Assembly: GCA_035507155.1 (NCBI GenBank)
Contig: DATJOK010000157.1
Coordinates: 1-38,832 of the forward strand
Source of the DNA: DASZHJ01 sp035507155
GTDB taxonomy: Bacteria; Pseudomonadota; Alphaproteobacteria; ATCC43930; CGMCC-115725
Length of the DNA stretch: 38,832 nt
Direction of reading: 5' to 3'
The notes beneath the pieces are model-generated. The model made no database searches and was not told the DNA's origin. It saw only the letters and a list, made by a program, of their open reading frames with translations. The position numbers were made by a program, and so were the translations under genes. Shown piece after piece: positions 6,852 to 14,222 of the stretch (position 1 is the stretch's first letter; every line of letters begins with the position of its first letter).

Positions 6852-7055
6852 CTAGTAGCCCTCGCGCTCCATGCGCTTCCTCAGCAGCTTGCGATAGCGG
6901 CGCACCGCCTCCGCCTTCTCCCGGGCGCGGCGCTCGGAGGGCTTCTCGTAGTTGCGGCGCAGCTTCATCTCGCGGAAAACGCCCTCGCGCTGCATCTTCT
7001 TCTTGAGAGCGCGCAGCGCCTGATCGACGTTGTTGTCGCGAACGAGAATTTGCAC
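6852..7055 (-). CDS. rpsU: 30S ribosomal protein S21
   Basis: A 67-residue, strongly basic ribosomal protein of the small subunit. The family start MQILVRDNNVDQALRALKKK is followed by MQREGVFREMKLRRNYEKPS and an Arg/Lys-rich tail (RRYRKLLRKRMEREGY). S21 helps the 30S subunit engage mRNA at initiation. The initiation codon is GTG with AAGGAG ten bases upstream. The leader between this gene and def contains a 9-bp hairpin followed by a T-run, listed separately, which could limit transcription into rpsU. It is convergent with bfr. Confidence 0.97.
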   Translation of the reverse strand: MQILVRDNNVDQALRALKKKMQREGVFREMKLRRNYEKPSERRAREKAEAVRRYRKLLRKRMEREGY

Positions 7056-7105
7056 GAGCCGCGGTCTCCTTGAGTGCCGGTCCGAGAATGCCGGGTCCGA
7101 GGGGT

Positions 7106-7135
7106 AAAAATGGGCCGCAATGGCGTTTGCGGCCC
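7106..7135 (-). terminator. terminator-like hairpin in the rpsU leader
   Basis: On the minus strand GGGCCGCAA pairs with TTGCGGCCC (9 bp, 7135-7127 with 7120-7112, 6-base loop) and is followed by ATTTTTA. This is the form of an intrinsic terminator. It lies about 50 bases upstream of the rpsU GTG and points the same way as rpsU, with no gene between. It is therefore either a leader attenuator or the end of a short transcript starting near the def promoter. Confidence 0.55.
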
Positions 7136-7196
7136 ACGATTCGGGGGCTGGCTATACCATAGGTGCGGGCCAAAGGGAAGCCGGGGGCAAGGGCGC

Positions 7197-7225
7197 TTTG
7201 CGCTGCCCCGGCCGGGGCCTATATA
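7197..7225 (+). promoter_or_regulatory. def promoter, probably leaderless
   Basis: TTTGCG (7197-7202), a 17-base spacer containing the palindrome CCCCGGCCGGGG, and TATATA (7220-7225) form a sigma-70-like promoter. Transcription would begin about 7231-7234, at or within a few bases of the def ATG at 7234. No Shine-Dalgarno sequence is visible before that ATG, which fits a leaderless message. Confidence 0.5.
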
Positions 7226-7233
7226 GTCGGATC

Positions 7234-7791
7234 ATGGCCATTCTGAAGATCGCCCGCATGGGGCATCCGGTGCTGCGCCAGGTGGCGGCAACCGTCGCCG
7301 ATCCCACCTCACCCCGGATCAAATCCCTGGTCGCCGACATGGCGGCGACGCTGGAGGACATCGGTGGCGCCGGGCTCGCCGCTCCCCAGGTGCACGTCTC
7401 CGAGCGGGTAGTGATCTTCAAGGTGCCGGCGGAGCGGATCACCGGCGCCGCCCTCGACACGCCCCAGGAGCTGGTGGCGGTGATCAATCCCGTGATCGAG
7501 CCGATCGGCGACGAGACCGACCTCGGCTGGGAGGGCTGTCTCTCGGTGCCGGGCCTTCGCGGCGCGGTGCCCCGCTTCAAGCGCATCCGCTATCGCGCGG
7601 TGACGCCCGACGGCGAAGCGATCGACCGCACCGTCGAGGGCTTCCACGCCAGGGTGGTGCAGCACGAGTGCGACCACCTCGACGGCATCCTCTACATCCA
7701 GCGCATGACCGATCATCGCCTCCTCGCGTTCCTCGAGGAGTGGCAGCGCTATCCCCTGCCGATCGCGCCGGCACAGAAGGCGGCGGAGTAG
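7234..7791 (+). CDS. def: peptide deformylase
   Basis: A 185-residue metalloenzyme that removes the formyl group from the initiator methionine of new proteins. All three family motifs are present in order: GAGLAAPQV (motif I), EGCLS (motif II, with the metal Cys) and QHECDHLDG (motif III, HExxH). The start at 7234 (MAILKIARMGHPVLRQ) matches the family N-terminus; a longer in-frame start would add 38 residues and cover the likely promoter. No ribosome site precedes the ATG. The COQ9-family gene follows after 2 bases, so they are probably one transcript. Confidence 0.97.
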   Translation: MAILKIARMGHPVLRQVAATVADPTSPRIKSLVADMAATLEDIGGAGLAAPQVHVSERVVIFKVPAERITGAALDTPQELVAVINPVIEPIGDETDLGWEGCLSVPGLRGAVPRFKRIRYRAVTPDGEAIDRTVEGFHARVVQHECDHLDGILYIQRMTDHRLLAFLEEWQRYPLPIAPAQKAAE

Positions 7792-7793
7792 CC

Positions 7794-8435
7794 ATGGCCG
7801 AGGACAACCGACAGGCGAAGGACGCGCTGCTTCGGGCCCTGCTGCCGGACGTGCCGTTCGACGGCTGGACCGCGGCAGCGATGCGGAAGGCCGCGGAGCA
7901 GGCAGGCATCGATCCGGCCGAGGCGGCGAGCCTGTTCCCAGGCGGGCCGCGGGATGCGGTCGCCTGGTTCAGCCGCTGGGCCGACCGCGAGACCCTGGCG
8001 GCGCTTGATCCCGCCGGCCTCCAGAGCATGAAGACCGGCGCGCGCATCGCCACCGCCGTCCGCACGCGGCTCGGCATCCTGACGCCGCACCGGGAGGCGG
8101 TGCGGCGCGCGCTCGCCTTGCTGGCGGCACCGCAGAACCTGATATTGGGGGCGCGCCTCCTCTACGATACGGTGGACGCGATCTGGTATGCTGCCGGCGA
8201 CACCGCGACCGATTTCAACTTCTATACGAAGCGTGGTCTGCTGGCTGGCGTCTACGGGGCGACCACCCTCTACTGGCTCGACGACCGGTCGGAGGGGCAG
8301 GCAGACACCAACTCCTTTCTCGAGCGCCGGCTTGCCGACGTGATGGCGATCCCACGCATGGGTCAGAAGCTCAGGAGCTGGAGCACGCGGCTTCCCGATC
8401 CCTTCCTGCTCGCCCGCCTCGCCCGGCGGCGCTAG
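7794..8435 (+). CDS. COQ9 family ubiquinone biosynthesis protein
   Basis: A 213-residue protein of the COQ9 family, a TetR-like-fold lipid-binding protein that in mitochondria presents ubiquinone intermediates to the COQ7 hydroxylase. The family core is clear in the second half: RRALALLAAPQNL, YDTVDAIWYAAGDTATDFNF, then YTKRGLLAGVYGATTLYWLDD. An N-terminal helix-turn-helix-like part occupies about residues 5-55 (DGWTAAAMRKAAEQAGID). It starts 2 bases after def. The bacterial role is inferred from the mitochondrial family. ubiX, also a ubiquinone gene, lies about 9.3 kb away. Confidence 0.93.
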   Translation: MAEDNRQAKDALLRALLPDVPFDGWTAAAMRKAAEQAGIDPAEAASLFPGGPRDAVAWFSRWADRETLAALDPAGLQSMKTGARIATAVRTRLGILTPHREAVRRALALLAAPQNLILGARLLYDTVDAIWYAAGDTATDFNFYTKRGLLAGVYGATTLYWLDDRSEGQADTNSFLERRLADVMAIPRMGQKLRSWSTRLPDPFLLARLARRR

Positions 8436-8450
8436 GACTCGGCGCCCGGC

Positions 8451-9767
8451 ATGACCGTCGCCGCGCTTCCGCTGCTGCAGCAGCAGGCCACGGCCGCTTA
8501 CCGCGCCGGCCGGCTCAAGGATGCGCTGCAGATCTGCCGCCAGCTCCTGAAGCTGCAGCGCGACCGGCCTGATCTCCTGGCCTTCGCCGGCATGATCGCC
8601 CTCGAGCTCGGCGAGGTCGCCGAGGCGGCCGAGCTCTACCGCAAGGCGGTGCAGCGACGGCCTGACTATGCCGAGGCCTGGTACAATCTCGGCAACGCGC
8701 TGATGCGTCTCGAGCGCGTCGATGACGCGGCCAAGGCCTATCGCCGCGCCGCCGAGCTCAAGCCCGACATGATCCCCGCCCACAACAACCTCGGCGGCGC
8801 GCTGCACGCGCTGGGCCGCTTCGAGGCGGCGGCGGACGCCTATCGCCGCGTGCTGCGCCTGGTGCCTGATGCGCCGGAGGCGGAGCGCAATCTCGGCATC
8901 GCGCTGGAGAAGGCGGGCCGCCGCGCCGAGGCGATCGACATCTATCGCTCGGTGATCGCGAAGCGGCCGGACTGGTCCGTGGCCCACAGCAACCTCGCCA
9001 ACGCGCTGCTCGCCGCCGGCGACGCGCGCGGCACCGTCGAGGCCTGCACGCGCTGGCTCGAGGTCGCGCCCGGCAACATGGAGGCGATGGCGCTCGAGGG
9101 TCTCGCTTGCTATGGCGCCGGCGACCGCGAGGCGGCGCGGCATCTCCTCGATTTCGATTTCGTGCGGACCTTCATGATTGACGTGCCGCCGGGCTACGCG
9201 AGCCTCGAGGAGTTCAACGCGGCGCTCGTCGACTACGTGATGACGCATCCGACGCTGCATGTGCCGCCGGCGGAGGATCCGCATTATCATCATCCGGCGC
9301 TCGCCATCACCGCCACCTTCTTCGGTCCGAGGGAAGGGCCGGTGGCAGATTTCGAGCGGGTGGTGCGGGCGGCGGTCGCGGATTATCTCCGCCGCATTCC
9401 GCCGGGCTCCAATCATCCCTACCTGATGAAGCCGCCGAAGAAGTGGGAGTTCGCCTCCTGGGCGGCGGTGCTGCACTTCCAGGGCAATCTCACGCCGCAC
9501 ATCCACATGGACGGCTATGTGAGCGGCGTCTATTACCCGCTGCTGCCGGATCTGGTGGGCAAGCCCGAGAGCGGCCAGGAGGGCTTCTTCGAGCTCGGCC
9601 GTCCACCCGACGACTTCCCACTCGCCCGGCCCACCGAGCTCCTGCCGATCAAGCCCGAGCCCGGCCGCATGATCCTCTTCCCGTCATACTTCTATCACCG
9701 CACCATCCCCTTCGTGTCGGACCAGCGCCGCATCTCCATCGCCTTCGACGTGATGCCGCGGGATTGA
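8451..9767 (+). CDS. TPR protein with 2OG-Fe(II) oxygenase-like domain
   Basis: A 438-residue two-part protein. Residues about 10-240 are tandem tetratricopeptide repeats of 34 residues (for example YAEAWYNLGNALMRLERVDD). The C-terminal 120 residues look like a 2-oxoglutarate/Fe(II) oxygenase of the putative Oxy_5 type. Candidate metal ligands are His352-x-Asp354 in HIHMDGYVSGVYY and His416 in YFYHRTIPF, with Arg426/427 (RRISIAFDV) as the likely 2-oxoglutarate anchor. The family may hydroxylate proteins or small molecules; the substrate is unknown. It follows COQ9 by 15 bases and may be its operon partner. A palindromic repeat lies just downstream. Confidence 0.85.
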   Translation: MTVAALPLLQQQATAAYRAGRLKDALQICRQLLKLQRDRPDLLAFAGMIALELGEVAEAAELYRKAVQRRPDYAEAWYNLGNALMRLERVDDAAKAYRRAAELKPDMIPAHNNLGGALHALGRFEAAADAYRRVLRLVPDAPEAERNLGIALEKAGRRAEAIDIYRSVIAKRPDWSVAHSNLANALLAAGDARGTVEACTRWLEVAPGNMEAMALEGLACYGAGDREAARHLLDFDFVRTFMIDVPPGYASLEEFNAALVDYVMTHPTLHVPPAEDPHYHHPALAITATFFGPREGPVADFERVVRAAVADYLRRIPPGSNHPYLMKPPKKWEFASWAAVLHFQGNLTPHIHMDGYVSGVYYPLLPDLVGKPESGQEGFFELGRPPDDFPLARPTELLPIKPEPGRMILFPSYFYHRTIPFVSDQRRISIAFDVMPRD

Positions 9768-9786
9768 GCGTGGGACACGCTTAGAC

Positions 9787-9901
9787 GCGTCCTTCGAGAC
9801 GGCCGCTCCGCGGCCTCCTCAGGATGAGGCGCATCAAGAATGCCAGAAAGGAAAGGGCCTCATCCTGAGGAGCGCGCGTCAGCGCGCGTCTCGAAGGACG
9901 C
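9787..9901. repeat. composite interspersed palindrome with nested hairpins
   Basis: A 115-base element filling the gap between two convergent genes. Outer arms GCGTCCTTCGAGAC (9787-9800) and GTCTCGAAGGACGC (9888-9901) match over 14 bases. Inner arms TCCTCAGGATGAGGC (9816-9830) and GCCTCATCCTGAGGA (9857-9871) match over 15. Between them each side has its own hairpin: GGCCGC-TCC-GCGGCC (9801-9815) and GCGCGC-GTCA-GCGCGC (9872-9887). This layout resembles palindromic intergenic repeats seen many times over in alphaproteobacterial genomes. It could fold into a four-armed structure and may also end transcription. Confidence 0.85.
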
Positions 9902-9919
9902 AGGATAGTTCTGCAGCCG

Positions 9920-10735
9920 TCAGATAACCGGATATCTCCACCGCAGATTCGCGCGGCTGAAGGTGTCGCGGTCTTCCTTCGGGAGGCGATGCGCGCGGGC
10001 GAAGCGCCGGTAGCGCTGGCGGACCTCGTCGAGGGAGAGGCGGCGCGGGATCGGCGCCAGCTGGATGATGTTGGGGCGCGAGTGCCGCTCCACCAGGAAG
10101 CAGGCGCGGCCAGCAGCCTTGGTGACCGTGCGCGCCTCGGCAGCGCGAGTGTCGCGGCTGACGAACTCCGCCCAGTTGACGGCGATGCAGCCGCCGGGGC
10201 TCAGCGCCTCGACGCAGGTCTGCCAGAAGCGCGTCGGCATTGTCGCCGCCCCGCCGCCGTCATAGAGATCGACCAGCACCACGTCGAAGGCGCCGCGCGA
10301 GCGCGCCGCCACCTCCGCCGCGTCGGCAAGGATCACCGGATGCTTGAGATGGAAATAGCGCCGGGCGAAGGCACGCACCTCCGGGCTCCGCTCGACGATG
10401 GTGAGCGCGCAGTCCGGCAGGTAGGCGTGGAGATGGCGCCACATGGCGCCGCCGCCGAGGCCCAGGAGCAGCGCCGAGCGCGGCTCCGGCACCATGGCGA
10501 AGGCCGCCAGCATCAGCCGCTCGTAGCCGTAGACGAGCCGCTCCGGGCGGAGCAGGTCCATGGCGGACTGCTCCATCACCATGCCGCTGCCGTCGACGGC
10601 GCCCAGCATGCGCACGAGGCGCTTGCCGCGCAGGTGATCGGCGACGAAGAGTCTGGCGCCGAATTCCGGCGCCCGCCGGAGCGCCAGGATGTTGGCGGCG
10701 CTGCCGCAATGCTCTTTGATCCGCTCGCGATACAT
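9920..10735 (-). CDS. spermidine synthase-like methyltransferase-fold protein
   Basis: A 271-residue protein with the Rossmann-like fold of polyamine aminopropyltransferases and SAM methyltransferases. The nucleotide loop is LLLGLGGGAMWRHL, followed by the acidic strand end IVERSPEV and the substrate-side VVLVDLYDGGG. It begins with a short beta-rich segment (FVADHLRGKRLVRMLGAVDG, later YERLMLAAFAM) as in spermidine synthases. The canonical Asp-rich amine-binding residues are not clearly kept, so it is best called spermidine-synthase-like rather than SpeE. It is the third gene of a leftward set with the HxlR regulator and the CinA-like amidase, 9 bases after the latter. Confidence 0.8.
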   Translation of the reverse strand: MYRERIKEHCGSAANILALRRAPEFGARLFVADHLRGKRLVRMLGAVDGSGMVMEQSAMDLLRPERLVYGYERLMLAAFAMVPEPRSALLLGLGGGAMWRHLHAYLPDCALTIVERSPEVRAFARRYFHLKHPVILADAAEVAARSRGAFDVVLVDLYDGGGAATMPTRFWQTCVEALSPGGCIAVNWAEFVSRDTRAAEARTVTKAAGRACFLVERHSRPNIIQLAPIPRRLSLDEVRQRYRRFARAHRLPKEDRDTFSRANLRWRYPVI

Positions 10736-10744
10736 CGGCGAGAG

Positions 10745-11236
10745 CTAGCGCGCCGCCTCCGCGAGCGCCTGCTGCAAGAGGTCGAGCGCCGCCGCGGCGA
10801 AGGCGCGCATGTTGGCGGCGCGGTCCGGGCTGCCGGTCTCGATGGTGAGGACGCGCTCGCCGCTGCCGACGACGGCGATGCAGGAATGGCCCGCGGCATC
10901 ACCGTAGCGGTTGCCGGTGGGGCCGGTTGCGCCGGTCTCGGCGATCGCCCAGCCGGCGCCGAAGCGCTCGCGCGTCCGCCGCGCCAGCAGCAGCGCATAG
11001 GCCTCGGTGGAGGGGCGAAGGCCGGTCATGTCGGCGTCGGTGATGCCGAGGAGGGCGCCGCGCGCCTGGCGCGTATAGACGACGGCGCCGCCGAGGAAAT
11101 AGGCCGAGGCGCCCGGCACCGCCAGCAGCGCGGCGGAGACCAGGCCGCCGGTCGAGGACTCCGACACCGCCACCGTCTCCTTGCGCTCCTTGAGGAGAGC
11201 GCCCAGGCGCTCCGCCATCGGCAAAAGGTTCTGCAT
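10745..11236 (-). CDS. CinA C-terminal family amidohydrolase (PncC-like)
   Basis: A 163-residue stand-alone CinA C-terminal domain. Members hydrolyse nicotinamide mononucleotide to nicotinate mononucleotide, recycling the NAD by-product. Family motifs present are VSESSTGGLVSAAL (usually SESCTGG, here Ser replaces Cys), the YTRQARGALLG segment and ETGATGPTG. The N-terminal molybdopterin-like domain of full CinA is absent, as in many proteobacteria. The start at 11236 follows a strong GGAGG seven bases upstream. It sits 10 bases after the HxlR gene and 9 before the spermidine-synthase-like gene, implying an operon. Confidence 0.9.
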   Translation of the reverse strand: MQNLLPMAERLGALLKERKETVAVSESSTGGLVSAALLAVPGASAYFLGGAVVYTRQARGALLGITDADMTGLRPSTEAYALLLARRTRERFGAGWAIAETGATGPTGNRYGDAAGHSCIAVVGSGERVLTIETGSPDRAANMRAFAAAALDLLQQALAEAAR

Positions 11237-11246
11237 CAAGTTCCTC

Positions 11247-11660
11247 CTATCGGTTGCGGGCCGCCCTCTTGGTGTCGCCGTTCTTCTTGCTCGACTTCGA
11301 TCGCAGGGTCGACTTGCTGGCCGCCGCCGCGAGGCGCTCGCCCCAGCGGCCCATGGCGCGATAGACCTCGCTGAAGCCGCGGCCGAGCTCGGTGAGCGCA
11401 TAGCTCACCCTGACCGGCGGTCCGGCCGCCACTTCGCGCGCGACGAGGCCGCGCGCTTCCAGCTCCTTGAGCCGGGCCGAGAGCATGCGGTCGCCCATGG
11501 CACTCAGGAGCTCGCGCAACTCGCTGAAGCGCAGCGCGCCCTCCTGCGCCAGGATCGCCATGATGAGGCCGTTCCACGGCCGCGACAGCACGTCCATCGC
11601 CGCCTGGAACTTGGGGCAGAGGTGCTCGCAGTGGCGGGGGCTGACGCGTGGCGTGCTCAT
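11247..11660 (-). CDS. HxlR-family winged-helix transcriptional regulator
   Basis: A 137-residue DNA-binding protein of the HxlR type. The N-terminal Cys-bearing segment RHCEHLCPKF is followed by WNGLIMAILAQEGALRFSEL and the recognition part LLSAMGDRMLSARLKELEARG, then the wing (VRVSYALTELG). A Lys/Arg/Ser-rich tail (STLRSKSSKKNGDTKRAARN) is unusual and could bind nucleic acid non-specifically. The start at 11660 gives the family N-terminus; an upstream in-frame start would add 28 unrelated residues. HxlR genes often lie divergent from the gene they control, here the glutathione transferase. Confidence 0.9.
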   Translation of the reverse strand: MSTPRVSPRHCEHLCPKFQAAMDVLSRPWNGLIMAILAQEGALRFSELRELLSAMGDRMLSARLKELEARGLVAREVAAGPPVRVSYALTELGRGFSEVYRAMGRWGERLAAAASKSTLRSKSSKKNGDTKRAARNR

Positions 11661-11737
11661 GGGGACCGTCTTTCCCGAGTATGGGGGCTCGGCGCCCGGA
11701 AGGGAAGCCGTTGCCCGGTTGCCGGGAGCATCGCCCC

Positions 11738-11767
11738 TTGCCACAGTTCTGAAATGGATGTTACTAT
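11738..11767 (+). promoter_or_regulatory. candidate promoter of the glutathione transferase gene
   Basis: TTGCCA (11738-11743), an 18-base spacer and TACTAT (11762-11767) form a sigma-70-like promoter in the AT-rich gap between the HxlR gene and the GST gene. Transcription would start near 11774. This lies downstream of the only in-frame ATG (11754), arguing that translation begins later. An HxlR operator is likely here but I see no convincing palindrome. Confidence 0.4.
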
Positions 11768-11861
11768 ATTTTCGGAAGTTAGGTGGAGCTCGCGGCGCGG
11801 GCTGTCGCCTCCGGCGCCACGGCGCCGATCGGGGAAGCCTTCATTATTTCAGGAGAACTCC

Positions 11862-12473
11862 AGGAAGCTTTATTTCTCGCCGGGCGCCTGCTCGCTCTCG
11901 CCGCACATCGCGCTCCGCGAGGCGGGGCTCGCCTTCGACCTGGCGCAGGTCGACCTCAAGGCCAAGACGACAAAGAGCGGCGGCGATTTCCGCGCGATCA
12001 ATCCCAAGGGCCAGGTGCCGACCCTCGAGCTCGACGACGGCGAGGTGCTGACCGAGGGGCCGGCGATCGTCCAGTACATCGCCGACCGCAAGCCGGAGGC
12101 CAAGCTCGCGCCGGCCGCCGGCACCCTGGAGCGCTACCGCCTGCAGGAATGGCTCAACTACGTCACCAGCGAGATGCACAAGGGCTTCAGCCCGCTCTTC
12201 AATCCGAATGCTCCCGATCAGTGGAAGCAGACGGTGAAGGACATGCTGGCGCAGCGCCTCGACTTCCTCTCCAAGAAACTCGAGAGCAAGCCCTACCTGA
12301 TGGGCGGCACCTTCACTGTCGCCGACGGCTATCTCTTCACCATCCTTGGCTGGGGCAAGTACCACAATATCGACTATGCCGCGAAATGGCCGGTGCTGCA
12401 GGCCTATCAGGACCGGGTCAGCGAGCGCCCGGCGGTGCAGGCGGCGCTGAAAGCCGAGGGCCTGCTCAAGTAG
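11862..12473 (+). CDS. glutathione S-transferase, start codon anomalous
   Basis: A glutathione transferase of about 203 residues, close to bacterial beta-class enzymes. It has the thioredoxin-like N-terminal domain (KLYFSPGACSLSPHIALREA, with the catalytic-type Cys near position 10, and the GSH-binding QVPTLELDDG and LTEGPAIVQYIAD) and an all-helical C-terminal domain ending VQAALKAEGLLK. The family starts MKLYFSPG, but here the codon before AAG-CTT is AGG (11862-11864), although AGGAG lies six bases upstream just where it should. The only upstream in-frame ATG (11754) lies within the promoter candidate. Either the ATG was mutated, a non-standard start is used, or the base is a sequencing error. 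Confidence 0.85.
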   Translation, partial: RKLYFSPGACSLSPHIALREAGLAFDLAQVDLKAKTTKSGGDFRAINPKGQVPTLELDDGEVLTEGPAIVQYIADRKPEAKLAPAAGTLERYRLQEWLNYVTSEMHKGFSPLFNPNAPDQWKQTVKDMLAQRLDFLSKKLESKPYLMGGTFTVADGYLFTILGWGKYHNIDYAAKWPVLQAYQDRVSERPAVQAALKAEGLLK

Positions 12474-12485
12474 CAGATATCGATG

Positions 12486-13556
12486 CTACCGGCGCCGGGG
12501 AGAAAGGCGCGTGACGTGGCCCATCTTGCGGCCCGGCAGCGCCTTCTCCTTGCCATAGAGGTGGAGCTTGGCGTTGGGCTCGCTGAGCGCGTCCCGCCAT
12601 TTCTCCACCTCGGCGCCGATCAGGTTCTTCATCGCCGCGTCGGAATGCGGCTCCGGCGAGCCCAGGGGCAGGCCGCAGATCGCGCGCACCAGCTGCTCGA
12701 ACTGGCTCGTCGCACAAGCGTCGATGGTCCAGTGGCCGGAATTGTGCGGCCGCGCGGCGAGCTCGTTCACCAGCACCTCGCCGTCGGGCCGGACGAACAT
12801 CTCCACCGCCAGCAATCCCACCACGTCGAGCTTCTCGGCGACGTGGCGCGCGATCGCCTCGGCGCGCATGGCGGTCTCCGGCTTGATGCGCGCCGGCGCG
12901 ATGGTGGTGTCGAGGATGTGGTTGGCGTGCCGGTTCTCCACCGGATGATAGGCGACGCCCGAGCCTGAGGGCCCGCGCGCCACGATCACCGAGATCTCGC
13001 AGGCGAAGTCGACGAAGCCTTCGAGGATGCCGATATCGGCGCCCATCTCGCGCCAGCGTGCGTCGAGATCGCGGCCGTCCGCGATCTTAACTTGGCCCTT
13101 GCCGTCATAGCCCATGCGTACGGTCTTCAGCACCGCCGGAAATCCCAGTTCGGCGAGCGCGCCGGCGAGCGCGGGCACGCCGGTCACCCTGCGATAGTCG
13201 GTGGTGGCGACGTCGATCGAGCGCAGGAAATCCTTCTCGCGCAGCCGATCCTGCACGATCGCCAGCACCGGCGGGCTCGGTCGCACCGGCTTCAGCCCGG
13301 CGAGGAACTCCGCCGTCTCCGCGGGCACGTTCTCGAACTCGCAGGTGACGACGTCGACGGCGGCGGCGAAGCGCTCGAGCGCAGCGCGGTCGTCGTAGGC
13401 GGCGGTGGTGAAGTAGCAGGTGACCTGCTTCGCCGGGCTCTCGGCGTCGGGACAGTAGATGTGGGTCTTGTAGCCGAGCGATGCCGCCGCCAGCGCGGTC
13501 ATCCGACCGAGCTGACCGCCACCGAGGATGCCGATGGTGGCGCCAGGAGCGATCAT
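12486..13556 (-). CDS. purK: 5-(carboxyamino)imidazole ribonucleotide synthase
   Basis: A 356-residue ATP-grasp enzyme of purine synthesis that carboxylates aminoimidazole ribonucleotide with ATP and bicarbonate to give N5-CAIR. The N-terminal loop GATIGILGGGQLGRM, the ATP-grasp segment FPAVLKTVRMGYDGKGQ, EGFVDFACEISVIVARG and the metal-binding VNELAARPHNSGHWTIDAC are all in order. The start codon overlaps the purE stop in an ATGA junction, so the two are translationally coupled and their unstable intermediate can pass directly. The C-terminus is complete. Confidence 0.97.
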   Translation of the reverse strand: MIAPGATIGILGGGQLGRMTALAAASLGYKTHIYCPDAESPAKQVTCYFTTAAYDDRAALERFAAAVDVVTCEFENVPAETAEFLAGLKPVRPSPPVLAIVQDRLREKDFLRSIDVATTDYRRVTGVPALAGALAELGFPAVLKTVRMGYDGKGQVKIADGRDLDARWREMGADIGILEGFVDFACEISVIVARGPSGSGVAYHPVENRHANHILDTTIAPARIKPETAMRAEAIARHVAEKLDVVGLLAVEMFVRPDGEVLVNELAARPHNSGHWTIDACATSQFEQLVRAICGLPLGSPEPHSDAAMKNLIGAEVEKWRDALSEPNAKLHLYGKEKALPGRKMGHVTRLSPRRR

Positions 13557-14062
13557 TCCTTGGCCGGCGGAACGTCGCTGGGCTGCTCCGCCACCGCCGC
13601 CGTCTGCTCGGCACGGAAGCGCTCGAGCGTCGCCGATACCTTGGTGTCGCTGGTGGCGAGGATGGCGGCGGCGAGCAGGGCGGCGTTGATGGCGCCGGCC
13701 TTGCCGATCGCGAGCGTGCCGACCGGTACGCCGCCCGGCATCTGCACGATGGAGAGCAGGCTGTCCATGCCTTTCAGGGTCTGCGTCTCGATGGGGACGC
13801 CGAGGACGGGCAGCGCGGTCATCGAGGCGGTCATCCCCGGCAGATGCGCGGCGCCGCCGGCGCCGGCGATGATCACCTTGAGGCCGCGGCCGCGGGCGTC
13901 ACGGGCATAGGCATAGAGCCGCTCCGGCGTGCGGTGCGCCGAGACGATGCGGGTCTCGTGGGGGATGCGGAGTCGGTCGAGAGTCGCGGCGGCGTGGCGC
14001 AGCGTCTCCCAATCGGACTGGCTTCCCATGATGATGCCAACCGTCGGGCGGTCGCTCGCCAT
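13553..14062 (-). CDS. purE: N5-CAIR mutase
   Basis: A 169-residue class I PurE that converts N5-CAIR to CAIR, the step after PurK. Family motifs are GIIMGSQSDWETL (substrate phosphate loop), VSAHRTPERLYAYA with the catalytic His, AGAGGAAHLPGMTASMT and SIVQMPGGVPVGTLAIG. The start is set at the ATG (14062) giving MASDRPTVGIIMGSQSD; an upstream TTG (14071) is also in frame. The ending TADVPPAKE-like tail is a short unconserved extension. It heads the purE-purK operon, overlapping purK by four bases. Confidence 0.96.
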   Translation of the reverse strand: MASDRPTVGIIMGSQSDWETLRHAAATLDRLRIPHETRIVSAHRTPERLYAYARDARGRGLKVIIAGAGGAAHLPGMTASMTALPVLGVPIETQTLKGMDSLLSIVQMPGGVPVGTLAIGKAGAINAALLAAAILATSDTKVSATLERFRAEQTAAVAEQPSDVPPAKE

Positions 14063-14222
14063 CAGCGTCAAGGCCTCTAAAACGCCTGGAAGAGAGCGCG
14101 CATTATAGGGAGCGTCCTCGTCCGGGCAAGGGCCGCTCTTGGTATCGCCGATGAAGCTGGCGTATCCTTAACAAAAGCGCCATCGATGGCGCGGGCGAGG
14201 CGTCGGAGATCGTAGTGCACGC

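Noticed and set aside
11754..11861. ATG at 11754 as the GST start
   Set aside because: It would add 36 unconserved Arg/Pro/Ser-rich residues and lies upstream of the predicted transcript start. It stays possible if the promoter guess is wrong.
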